A DNA stretch of 64,000 bases from Solanum dulcamara (lineage: Eukaryota; Streptophyta; Magnoliopsida; Solanales; Solanaceae). Shown one piece after another: positions 47,061 to 58,519 of the stretch. A program made the position numbers and the translations under genes. The stretch is from contig NC_077248.1 in the NCBI RefSeq assembly GCF_947179165.1, positions 46,402,232 through 46,466,231 of the forward strand, given 5' to 3'. The notes under the pieces are model-generated. The model made no database searches. It worked only from the letters and a program-made list of their open reading frames with translations, and had not been told where the DNA came from. Positions within the stretch are counted from its first letter, which is position 1. Every line of letters starts with the position of its first letter.

Positions 47061-48400
47061 TTTATACCATTCTACGAATAGACCTCTTTCAAGTTATGAA
47101 TATATTTATAGAACTCGGATGAGTTGAATATCTGGAGCTATGGGTATATGGCATAATTTTATCTCAAAGACCATCAACACTCAGAACACATAACCCGCCT
47201 TGATATCTCAACACTCTATCTCCCTTTTTTGGCAAAAGCCATCACTTTTTGCTTATGAAAATCATCTTTCAGGTAGAGGAGAATAGGATCTTGATCTTGC
47301 TTTTCTTTTACCTCAACAACTAATAAAGACTCATCCCCATTCTGGACAATAACACATCCCTCATCAGAGTCCACTAAACGAACTCCAAACGTGCATATTT
47401 ATGCACTTTCTTTGCTAACTCATTCTTCTTCTCCTCAACATGAGCGGTACTCCCCATGATCAACCTACTAAGAGCATTGACAACAATATTAGCTTTACCT
47501 GGATGGTAGAAGATACTCATGTCATAGTCTTTGAGAAACTCAATCCACCTTCTATGCCTCAGGTTAAGCTCTTTCTGGCTGAATACAAATTGCAGACCTT
47601 TATGGTTCATGAACACATCTACATGCATGCCATAAAGATAGTGTCGCCAAATGTTGAGTGCGAATACTATCGCTGCCAACTCCAGATCATGAGTCAAATA
47701 ATTCTTGTCATGAACCTTAAGCTATATGGAAGCATATGTGATAAACTTACCTTTCTGAATTAGAACATAACCCAATATAACTCTAGGCGCATCATAATAA
47801 ATCATAAACCCATTTGTTTCCTCAGGTACGGGTAAAATCGGAGCAGTAGTTAATTTTGTTTTCATCTCTTAAAAACTCTTCTCACAAGCATCAAACCCTT
47901 GAAACTTAGTCTTTTTCTGAGTCAATTTAGTTAACAACAACGATATGGATGAAAATCCTTCAAAAAACCTCCTATAGTAACTAGCCAAACCCAAGAAACT
48001 TCTTATATCATTCGGGTATGTGGTTCTGGGCCTATTCTTAATAGCTACAATCTTTTGCGAATAACATCAATTACCATCTCCAAAAATAATATAGCCTAAG
48101 AATGCCATAGATTTCATCTAAAAGTTACAGTTGACGGTAATCAATACACATTCTCAAAGATCCATCTTTCTTTTATACGAATAAGACAGGAGCACCCTAA
48201 GGTGAGACACTCAGCCTAATAAATTCCTTATGTAAAAGATCCTTTAACTACTCTTCCAACTCTTTTAACTCGGCAGGAGCCATTCTATATGGAAAAATAG
48301 AAATAGGTTGCGTATCAGGAAGAATATCTATTCTGAAGTCTATTTCCATATCAAGAAACTCATTTAATACTGGGACTGACCGAAGGGATGGTATCTCCAT
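47061..48400 (-). pseudogene. RNase H and core-deleted RT of J
   Basis: RNase H: YYDAP near 47800, [19 protein letters not shown] (47694 down), KDYDMSIFYHPGKANIVVNA. The RT N-terminus (VLFV, KKDGSLRMCIDYRQ near 48180-48132) jumps at 48129/48130 straight to the stretch after the palm (CNF-stop-MKSMAFLGYI), so about 100 codons including FIDD are gone. [11 protein letters not shown] and LLTKLTQKK follow near 48010-47920. Such a copy cannot reverse transcribe. Confidence 0.85.
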
Positions 48401-48905
48401 ATTGTCATCTCTCTCTCGAACAATGTGGTAGATACACCCCTTAGAAATAAAACTCTAGCCTTAAGGTATGAAATGAATCAACCCTTAGGCAAAGCTGGAC
48501 TTCCCTTCCATTCTATAAGTGGCTCATTCAGAAATTGAAACATGACTACTCAAGGTTCTACAATCAACTGAGGCATAAGAAACATAAAACCAGTCCATGC
48601 CAAGAATGACATTAAAGTCAACCATATCTAGCTCAACTAAGTCTGTAGAAGTGTCTTTATGGCAGACATAGACTATACAATCATGGTAGACTCTTTTAGC
48701 TAGAATGGACTCACCAATAGGGGTAGAAACACTAAATGGTTATAAGAGTCATTCAGGAAGAATCCCAAACTTAACAAATTCATAAGGAGTCACATATGAC
48801 AAAGTAGCACCTGGATCAAATAGAACATAAAAATCATAGGAAAAGATTCGAAGCATACCAGTGATAACATCAAGTGATTTCTCTTGGTCATGCCAGTTAG
48901 CCATA
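48401..48905 (-). pseudogene. Protease region of J
   Basis: Minus strand FDPGATLSYVTP (48820-48785) keeps the catalytic Asp. DMVDFNVILGMDW at 48630-48592 is the usual downstream block, and [14 protein letters not shown] near 48480-48440 links to RT. A TGG-to-TAG or CAG-to-TAG type stop occurs in between. Confidence 0.78.
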
Positions 48906-50022
48906 ACATACAGACGGTTGGACCCCCACCTATCCCTGAAGTAGTACCTCTATGATTTCCTCTATTAGGTTGTGATGTCGAAGAAGATTGGGATCTATTA
49001 CCCCCATTACCCTACTTGTCTAATGGACAATCTCTCATAAAGTGACCCATCTAGACATACTTATAAAAACAGTTAGTTCTATCTCAACACTCTCCCAAGT
49101 AGAGTCATCCATACTTACCATAAGGCAGCTGGTGTAACGAACTTTGAACCATACTTCCCTACGACTGAGAGTTTGCCCTTATTACCTACAAATTTAGCCC
49201 TCTTGCTTTGGTGCTCCTCTTTTTCCTTCTTCCTATTCTCTTTAACTTTCTGGGTGTACACTATGAGTCTAGAGTGTCCATATCTAAGATCAATAGTGCC
49301 TCCTTGCATTCCTTCTTCATATGTCTACCCAATCTTGAGACGAACTTTCTTATCTTGGCTTTTGTATCGGGAACCATTTTGGGAGCATACCTGGCTAGCT
49401 AAATGAACTTAAGGTTGTATTTTTTGATGGTCATCCCTTTTTCTTTAAGTTTACAAACTCTTCTACCTTTTCCTTCCTCAGCTCTCATGAAAAGAAGTGG
49501 TCAAAGAATACATTCTCGAATTCATCCCAAACTAAATCTCAACATCCTTACCTCTACTTTCCTCCCATTGATTATACTAGACATTGGTAATATATTTCAG
49601 CTGGTATGAGACAAGTTCAACTCCCTCTATTTATGTGGCATGGATGGCTTTCAGAATCTTCTACATGTCATCAATAAAGTTTTGAGGATCTTCCTCAACC
49701 TTGGATTTAGTGAAGACTGGTTGGTTTATCATTAGGAAATCATGAATCCTATTTGCAATATACGACTCTTAAGAACTAGAGCTTGGGATTGGGGCATTTT
49801 GACGACTAGTCTATGCACCTATGAACTGGGTGATCATAGAGACAGCTCCCTAAATACAGCCTCAAAAGTCATCGCGGGCTGCATAGTTTGTGGAACATCC
49901 TGAGTCCCATACTCAACTTTATCTTCAACTGCTAAAGCTTAATTTTAGGTCTGTATTTTGAATGATTCTGGAACCTCATTCTCAGCAATGTTCCTTTGAC
50001 TCAATGTTCTATATGAAGGCAT
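48906..50022 (-). pseudogene. gag of J
   Basis: Starts ATG at 50022 (MPSYRTLSQRN). Recognisable capsid parts are LARYAPKMVPDTKARIRKF (49400-49330) and HMKKECKEALLILDMD. The zinc knuckle near 49075-49031 reads CFYKYV-stop-MGHFMRDC; the second Cys is Tyr and a TAG is inside. Many stops. Confidence 0.78.
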
Positions 50023-50221
50023 GATCTGAAAATCATAAAACTGATGAATTAGACAGAAATTTCATAGAGTTAAAATCTATAGCATGATATGGAGTAAGAA
50101 AGAAGTGAAATAATTCCTAAAGTCCTGTAGCCTCCCTATTATAGATGTGGGGCGCTCACATTGATAAGAAGGATTCTACTAGACTCGACATCATAGACAC
50201 CCTAGGACTCTTGAACTCTGT

Positions 50222-50233
50222 GCTCTGATACCA
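50222..50233 (-). other. Primer-binding site of J
   Basis: Plus-strand GCTCTGATACCA is the complement of TGGTATCAGAGC (initiator tRNA-Met type), 4 bp from the 5' LTR edge. Confidence 0.9.
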
Positions 50234-50237
50234 AGTT

Positions 50238-53200
50238 TGTCACTCCATGAGCCTACATCATGGATGTGGATAGCACTCAGAATCCATTTCTGGTCCCAAG
50301 TAAACTACCTGGCCTGGCTAACTCACTCAACAGATGATTTTAACTCATAAATGGACTTAGGTGGGTATAATGAAACATGCAACTTAATACTCTTTAGTAT
50401 AAATCAGGAAACTCAAATATATAATAATGTATGAGGCATAACTCAATGTTTTTCACAACATACTCAAGGAAATAAACTAAACACTTTTGTCATGACCCAA
50501 CCTAGGGCCTAGTCATAATACAGTGATGGAAACCCCGTAGGGGCTCCAAACAAGCCTTTTGTTCATATCATAAGCATACATAAGGTTAAGTAAAGGCAGA
50601 AATATCATAAGAGAGTCTAAACCATGAATAAAAAATAAAGAATGTCACATAACAACATAGACTCGATACATTTGTCCAACTAGATGCTTCTACTCATAAA
50701 CATGGGTGGAGGCTAAGACATGTCCCTAGCTCACCCTTAAAATAAAACTTAGAAAAGTCTTTAGAAACAACAACCAACTCGATAACTAGTCCCCGATGAA
50801 TGAGGACTCACCACAAATTGGCCAGATAGGAAAGCTTAACTAGCAACAAGGATGAATATGATCCTCAACCTCAACCCCTACATTATGAGATAATGTAGGC
50901 AAAAAGTATGTATTAGTACGTTGGAATTTACTAAGTATGTGGGCATGATATGTAACATAAATCATAAGATGCAGTGATCAAGATTATATATGATAAAAAG
51001 GTTAAGTAAAATTATGGAAATACCATGATGATTAAAGCATTTAAAGGACATATTTGAAGATCATAAAGTAGAATAATAGTCATAAACATATGTGGGATAG
51101 GAAGAATAACCGACATTAAGACCATACGAGCTATAACATGAAATCTTGTTGTCTCCCCATACAACGAATAAAAGGGGAATCTACTTGCCAAGGTAGACTC
51201 TACCCCGCTAGGTGGGTCATGTACATATGCTATATGTAGATCCACTAGCTAAGACATAAGACAACCTATGGTGGCACTTAGTTTATGGGACATGAGGTTA
51301 CGACTAAGGCTTTTAATAAGCCCTCACTTCCTGTCTACTCAATGCTAAGTCAAATACTATGGAATACATTCGTAGCAAAGTACTTATAGTAACATATAAT
51401 AGACATGATCATAGATTTGAAATTCATAGAGTAGCTTATTTCATAACGTAAGTGCAATATGTGTATTTTCCTTCAACATTACAAATCATGCATACATAAT
51501 TCATATCATTAGGCCTTAAGTCACCACATAGGTTCATAAGTCACCTTTTCCATAATTTACATGAAGAATGCATAATTTGAAATATACTTGAAAATCATAC
51601 TTGAATGGTCATCCTTGAAAGTAAGTTCATGTAATGGAGGAGTAATTCATGCTTGGTTGAGAGGTTAAATCATAAATGAAATATAATTCATGCCCTTTAA
51701 AAAGTAGTTGATAAGAAGTAAGGATCAACAAAACAAAACAAAAGGATTTTATCACATACGTTGCATTTGGTGAATGCGTTTTATAGAAAACTAGGCGATG
51801 GCACTATAGTGGTGCATTGTGCCAAGGTGTAAAAAATTGGACACTCTGCATGCACTATAGTAGAGCATCACGCCAGGAAGAAAACTACAGAGACCCATTC
51901 TTGGCGCGATAATGGCTCGCCGCCTCAACATTTTCCCAGCAAATTCCTAGATTTCTCATCATATTTCATGAGTTTTCATCCCTTATAATGAGATCCTAAG
52001 CCCTAATTAACAATATAATGAATATATGTGAAGAATCTATCAATCCCAAGCAATTACCAATCAATTTATGCCAAAATAGATTTGAATTCACAAGCTACAT
52101 CATAACTTATGCAATTGAAGTTGAAATTAAGAAGATTCAAAGTTTTAATTGAAACTCATCGAAGATTTAAGAAATTATTTGGGCTCCATGAGTGAAAGGT
52201 ACCCATGGATGAATCCCACATACCTTGAATACAAATTATGGAAAAAACTTGAAGATTAATGGAGAATTTAAGAAGATTTTTGCTAGGTCTTCATTGGAGG
52301 TCTAGAGAGCCTTTTGTTGAGAGAAGATTTTTAGGATGGATTTTTTGTGAATGAATGAGGAAATATTTAGAGCTTTGGGGATTAAATGGATTAGGAACCT
52401 AGCCCAAAAATTGTCTAGATTCATCCCCCCTATAAAAACAGGGAAAAGACTACTTTACCCTTAATGAAAATCTCCCTTAACCTACCAATGAATTCACCAA
52501 GGCTAATCATTCATCTTATTATGTCATACTCTATCTTTCTCACATTCGGAATATTACAACTTTCTAGCTAGTCTATGAAGCCTATATAATATAGACCTTG
52601 AAATAGGTACCGGGATAAGCCCACGACTACCTCAAAAAAATAACTAATAACTGAAAGTAAGGACTCAAGAGCACCTCTGAATGTGAAGTGGTCTAATCAA
52701 TAAATGGGTAGAATGCTGGATCTTCAACGATGCTCTTATTGAGGATCTCTTTCACCTGTATCTGCATCATAAAATAATGTAGGCCGAATGATGTCAATAC
52801 ATGGAATGTATGAATATGTAAAATGGCAAAAGAAAACTTACTCAGGATACTCAACTCTGAAAATAGCTCAACTCAAATAAAAATGAAATATAATAAGAGA
52901 TAATACTTTAAAAAGATAATAATGCAACCTAGTGTATCAAAATATAATAATTTACTTCGTGGAGAGTTTCTCTAACCGACAATCATCAATTATGAACTAC
53001 GAGATGATAAAAAAACTACTATCATTGTGACATCCATCAAATACCTTTTCAGGATAAGGGACGAAAACTCATATCTGAATCCAATAAAAGTCCTCTTTTG
53101 GGACAATGAGGAGTCGCCCGAATGAATGACACGATCCTATTATAGAATGGCTACGCAGTTTATGGGGTTCAAGTTTTCCTATACTCTTACCTAAATCGAT

Positions 53201-54276
53201 GCTTAATACTACTCCCCAAAAAATAATTTATTATGCTCACCCAAATGAGTGTATTTACTCGATTAGCTCATTTAGTCTCTTTGTGGACTGCTCAAAATGC
53301 AACTATTCTCAACTCATCCTTTCTCTTTAAAATAGACATGAACTCAACTCAACGAATGCATTTAAAATAAAAATTTGACTTCTCAACTCAATATCAAAAT
53401 AGATGTTTAAAAATGCTCACATCATTTATACTCAATAATTGTCATGCTCAAAATAGTGATTAAGAGACCTCTCAACTCATGCTCAAAATAATAAATAAAA
53501 AGACTTCTCAAACTCAACTCATGCTCAAATACTTTTTCAGGATGAAAATAATTACTAATTCTTTAACTCAAATAATATATATAATAATCAATGCAAAACT
53601 CAGCTAGGGTTCATGTCAATGCAACATGAATCCATAATCTCAAAAACTCAAGTAAAGAAACTCATCAAGGTATATTTTAATATTTACAAGAACATAATGA
53701 GATTTATATATATAACTTAAGAATTCACATTATTGAAATTAAAAACTTAATCTTGAAACTAAACTTGACTATATAGAGATGTAGGGCACGTGGCCGTACT
53801 TAGTCTACCAGTATGATAGTCTTATATACTTGGAATGAAGATTTGTAAAGTGAAAATTGAAGACTAGGCTTGAAATCCTTGAGCCCTAGCTTCTCCTCTT
53901 TTCTTTAGTTTGTGTTCTCAGAAGATTTTGGATGTTAATGAGAGAAAAGCCCCATTGGGTATAAATAAGGAATAATTTTTAGTCCCGAAATGTATTGGGT
54001 TAACATTTGGAAAGGTGGAGAAAAGACAAAATTGCCCCTTACTAAAACAAATGATGTGCAAATATTAACTCCATGCGCAACTGGTCCCCAAATTTATTTT
54101 TCTAAATTTTTCTTCTCTGCAGTGCGAATATATCGTACACTCTACTATCTTAAAATTTTATCCATAATCAAAATATCTGCCTAGGTCCACATCGCAGACT
54201 TGGTCCAAGTTTCATTTTTCGCACATTTCTCTTGATTCATAGAATAATCTAAGTTAGAATGGTATGGGGTGTTACA
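50238..54276 (-). repeat. 5' LTR of J, split by solo LTR I
   Basis: Left edge TGTCACTCC, right edge GGGGTGTTACA. Without I it is about 1.96 kb. The stretch 53172-53772 (many ctcaactcatgctcaaaat phrases) is absent from the other LTR. Confidence 0.88.
50488..52558 (-). mobile_element. I: solo LTR (2071 bp) in the 5' LTR of J
   Basis: Plus-strand edges TGTCATGACCC and CGGAATATTACA (TG...CA). Perfect 5-bp duplication acttt at 50483-50487 and 52559-52563, and J's LTR reads through when it is removed. No internal region, so it arose by recombination between two LTRs. Same family ends as L's LTR and H. Confidence 0.92.
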
Positions 54277-54368
54277 CCAGAAGATCATCAATAAACACTT
54301 CTTAAAACTCATTCACTATTGAAACTGACTCAAGAGTAGGGGCTTCAGAATTCGTATCCCTAACCCGT
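54277..54368 (-). pseudogene. Element F: start of RT
   Basis: Minus strand reads DTNSEAPTLESVSIVNEF-stop-EV, the linker to RT, and continues at 44420 across J. It stops at the edge of K; no upstream part of F is visible to the right. Confidence 0.75.
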
Positions 54369-55043
54369 TGTGACTACCGAAGCCTAGGTCCTAGACGCGA
54401 CACTGTGAATGAGTCATCCGGAGGTACCTCACCCAAGACTCTTAGCATGTATTTAACTTTTTAGAGGTAATGAAAATAAACAATAAACAGAAATAAAAAG
54501 GGGAATGGGTCTAAGGGAAATACCATAGAATAAGAGCCAAATGTCAAACTTAGAACGTCGTACATTTATGTCCAAGCATACCTCTATATAAAGACTTGGA
54601 GGGGTCTAAGACATGTCCCTAGATCACCCTCAACGAAATAGAAATAGGTACCATAAAACGTATTCAAAAGTCATTACACAACATAAGCTAGATAAGGAAA
54701 TAGGATGTTGTTCTCAAAACATAGTAGCTCACTAACTAGGCAACCTTTAGCATAATCAACTAGCCTCATGGAGGTGAATGTGGAGAAACGCTAATCCCTA
54801 CATGGTGATATCATATAAGAAAAAGAGTATGCATTAGTACTTTGAATGTACTAAGTATGTAGGCATGCATTAACATTGAAGAAACATTAGAGCATCAATA
54901 TTGTATGGAACATAGTGTAATGCATGCATAATCAATTAAGTAAATAACATTTGAAACATTTATTTGTGGAAAGATAACCATAACTTATATTTAAGACCAT
55001 GTGAGATATTACATGGAATCAAACATAACACCCTACATTGGCA
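54369..55043 (-). repeat. K: LTR fragment of the N-type family
   Basis: The reverse complement matches the end of N (63340-64000): ggaggtacctcacccaag, cattagtactttgaatgtactaagtatgtag, accatgtgagatattacatgg. Left edge about TGTGACTACC. Ends abruptly at 55043 where integrase sequence begins. Confidence 0.75.
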
Positions 55044-55499
55044 TGGGATCTATCAGTGGCATAGGATAAACAAGGACATTACTGAGTTTGTGGCACAGTG
55101 TCCTAATTGCCAACTAGTAAAGGTTGAGCATCAAAAGGTCACCTGGAGATAGCCATTCCTTTATGGAAGTGGGAAGCAATTAATATGAATTTTATTACTA
55201 GGTTGCCCCGATCACGCCATAAGTTTGACTCTATTTGGTTAATTATTGATAGGATGACAAAATCAGCTCACATTTTACCCGTCAAGACTAGTTTTACAGC
55301 CAAAGACTATGCAAGACTTTATATTAGAGAGATTGTTAGGCTACACGGTGTCCCAATATCTATTATATCTGATAGAGGAGCATAATTTACTGCTAACTTC
55401 TGGAAGTCTTTCCATAAAGGACTGGGAACATAAGTAATCTTAGTACAACCTTTCACCCTCAAACAGATGGCTAGGCTGAGTGCACAATTCAAACACTCA
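55044..55499 (+). pseudogene. Integrase fragment in inverted orientation
   Basis: Plus strand: INKDITEFVAQCPNCQLVKVEHQK (about 55070-55138), then MNFITRLPRSRHKFD, where the first catalytic Asp is Asn (55188-55190), DRMTKSAHILPVKTS, IISDRGA-stop-FTANFW with the second Asp kept, and finally TIQTLKE at the junction. It runs towards the minus-strand RNase H of L and stops within a few bases of it. Confidence 0.85.
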
Positions 55500-56790
55500 A
55501 AGAAGTTCAAGCCACATCCTTTGAAAAAGGTTCAAGTCCTTTTGGCTGAACACATGGTCAGTGAACACATCAAAATGCACCCCATAAAGATAGTGACACC
55601 ATGTTTTTAAAGAAAATACCACCGCCGCAAGTTTAAGATCATGAGTTGGATAGTTTCTCTTGTGTACCTTAAGTTTCCTAGAAGTATAGGCTATTACCTT
55701 ACCATGTTGCATCAAAACACAACCAAAACCAACATGTGAGGCATCACAATAAACAATAAACCCACCCTATCCTTCAAGCAATGTTAAAATAGGAGCTAAT
55801 GTGAGACGATCCTTCAATGTTTAGAAACTCTTTTAACATTCACCCGACCATTGAAATTTTACCTTCTTTTGGGTTAATTTAGTCAAAAGAAAAGCAATAG
55901 ACAAAAATCCTTCAACAAACCTTCTATAGTAGCTGGCTAGACCTAAGAAACTTCTAATATTCGAAGGGGATAAAGGTATAGGAGAATTCTTAACCGCTTC
56001 CATTTCCTTTGGATCTACTTTAATTCCATCATCGGACACCACACGACCAAGAAATGCAACTTTCCTTAGCCAAAATTCGCACTTACAAAACTTAGCAAAT
56101 AATTTCTTCTCTCTTAACGTTTGTAATACAATCCTTAAGTGACTCATATGATCTTTCTCATTTAGAGAATAAATCAAGATGTCATTAATGAACACCACAA
56201 CAAACATGTACAAGTATGTCTTGAAACTATGATTCATCAAATCCATGAAGATAGCGGGAGCATTCGTCAACCCAAACGATATTACTATAAATTCAAAATG
56301 ACCATATCTTGTCTGAAATACCATTTTAGAAATATCACACTCCCTTACTCTTAATTGATGATAATCGGAATGAAGATCAACCTTAAAAATTAACTTGCTC
56401 TTTGTAATTGGTCAAACAAGTCATCTATCCTCAGAATTGGATATTTGTTCTTAACAGTGACCTTATTCAATTATTGGTAATCTATGCACATTCGGAGTAA
56501 CCCATTTTTCTTCCTAACGAACAATACGGGATCACCCCATGGTGAAATTCTTGGCCTTATAAAACCCTTATCCAAAAAATCCTTCAATTTCTCTTTCAAC
56601 TCCTTAAGTTCTGCCAGAGCCATTCGGTAAGGAGGAATAAAAATAGGTTGGATATCATGAAGGAGATCTATGCCAAAGTCAATTTCCTTTTCAGGAGGAA
56701 TATCAGGCAGATCAATGGGAAATACATCAGATAACTCATTAACTATAGGGATCGACTCAAGAGGAGGAGTTTCGTAATCAACATACATAA
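55500..56790 (-). pseudogene. Reverse transcriptase and RNase H of L
   Basis: RT from 56788: SIPIVNELSDVFPIDLPDIPP, SPWGDPVLFVRKKNG, frame break near 56460-56325, then [22 protein letters not shown]. The catalytic motif reads FIND ([12 protein letters not shown]): its first Asp codon is Asn at 56184-56186. [16 protein letters not shown] near 55940. RNase [20 protein letters not shown] (about 55760-55700), [20 protein letters not shown] then VFSQKDLNL with 5 residues deleted between. Lineage as F, D and J. Confidence 0.9.
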
Positions 56791-56791
56791 C

Positions 56792-57262
56792 TCACACAAT
56801 ATGATAAATGCACCCTTTGGAAATTATTTTCCGAGCCTTAAGACATGAGATGAATTGACCCTTAACCACCGAATTATTACCCTTCAATTCAATAATGGGC
56901 TCATTAGGAATGTGAAACTTAACCACATGAGTCCTACAACATATATATGTATAAGCAACATGTAACCAATCCATACAAAGAATGATGTCAAAATTGGTCA
57001 TATAAAGTTCAACAAGATCATATGGAATAATTTTGTGCAAGACTGACACGGGAAAATTTCTATAAGCTCTCTTAGCTACTACCGAATCACCAATGGGAGT
57101 ATAAACTACAAAGGGTTCTAACAAAACTTTGGGGCACACATCAAATCTCATATAAAGGTAAGTAGTAACAAAAGACAAGTTGATTCCCGGATCAAGCAAT
57201 GCATAAGCATCAAAGGTAAAGATCCGTAACATACCTGTGACTACATCGGAAGTCTCATCCAT
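56792..57262 (-). pseudogene. Protease of L (open over 156 codons)
   Basis: Open frame from MDETSDVVTGML to the stop at 56792. Active-site loop YALLDPGINLSFVTTY keeps Asp-Pro-Gly; Ile replaces the usual Ser/Ala after Gly. MTNFDIILCMDWLH is the second conserved block and FISCLKARKIISKGC the linker to RT. It has no stop, but gag upstream is out of frame. Confidence 0.82.
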
Positions 57263-57396
57263 ATCCTGTGTAGTATTAAGAGCATAAAATCAGTAATTGC
57301 ATTGGCTATCCTTTGGTTGAGCATGGGCGCCTTGTTGCTCTTGGCCTTCTTGAGGATGATCTTCTCCACCCTTTTGGCAATATAAGGGCACTCAGA

Positions 57397-58301
57397 TTAC
57401 TTATGGCCCATCTTTCCACATCCATAATAAGAACTCGTGTCCATCAAGCATCTACCTCTATGATTCTTTCCACAGATTTCACACTTAGGAAAAAAAGGGC
57501 TAGTAGCATTCACACCTCTTCCTCCTTGAGCCTTAGGGGATAGTACCCTATCCTTAATAAACTTTTTCCCTGAACCTTGGCCCTGTTGAGAGCGAACACT
57601 AATACCACCTACATTCCTAGCATTGGAGAACCTACCTTTATACCTAGCCCTCTTAGAATCCCTTATCCTCATCTCCTTGAGTTTTTCTCCTTCAATTTGT
57701 TTGGCAAAATTTATGATCCGAGATATGTCCATCTCCATAACAAGCATAGCGGTATAAAATTCCTTTGCAACTAAGTCGGACATGCCCGATTTGAATTTAC
57801 TTATTCGGGCATGAGGATTGGCAACCAATGAAGGAGAATACTTAGACAACTTATTAAACTTGAGGGCATAGTCCCTTATTCCCATATTTCCTTGTCGAAG
57901 ATTAATGAACTCCAACACCTTAGCTTCCCTAAGTTCAAGAGGGAAAAAGCAATCAAGAAAGGCATATTTGAAGGCCTTTATTTCAATAGGACCTTTATCC
58001 ACTCTTTTAACTTCCATTGTGTATACCACACTTGTGCAACCTCCTTAAGTTGATAACCCACTAACTTCACTTTCTGTTTGGATGATACTCCCATAATGCT
58101 TATTCTTTAGGTCGGAGTTGGAAAATTAGGAGGAGCTACAACTCATTGGTTAGTCACCACTTGAGCTAGCATAGAAATGGTAGTCTGGAACTCCGCATTA
58201 GTCACTTAGTCTGGTAGGAGACCAATATATTGAGGAGCTGGGGGAGCTTGGGCTTCATTAGCATTGTTTCCCATTAGCAATGATGCTCTTCTTGGAGCCA
58301 T
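57397..58301 (-). pseudogene. gag of L
   Basis: Starts ATG at 58301 (MAPRRASLLMGNNANEAQAP), with stops near 58208, 58150 and 58105 in the N-terminal part, then open from 58029 for 210 codons: FKYAFLDCFFPLELREAK, LRQGNMGIRDYALKFNKLS, FAKQIEGEKLKEMR and a basic region. CEICGKNHRGRC precedes the zinc knuckle, which reads YYGCGKMGHK then a stop and SEC (57426-57388); the first Cys is Tyr. The capsid part is the best preserved coding stretch in the window. Confidence 0.88.
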
Positions 58302-58519
58302 TTTTCTAAAAATTGCAAAGAACAATCGTTAGGGAAAGGATGTCTTAGAATACACTCTACCATACGATATAAATCATGAAAGAAGTGAGAATTCCTAAAA
58401 TTTCTTATAGACTCCTATTTATAGAAGTGGAACGCTTCACAACCATGAACAAAACTCTACTTGACACGGCATGTTAGACACCCTAGGCCATTTTAAACCT
58501 TGTGTATTAATATCGAGTT

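Larger units (their letters stand above)
44426..54276 (-). mobile_element. Element J: minus-strand gypsy element inserted in F RT
   Basis: 3' LTR on the left (44426-45716), 5' LTR on the right (50238-54276, split by I). Flanks ctaga (44421-44425) and ccaga (54277-54281) form a 5-bp duplication with one C/T change. Interior: gag, protease, RT with its catalytic core deleted, RNase H, integrase, chromodomain-like tail. Primer site next to the 5' LTR. Confidence 0.9.
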
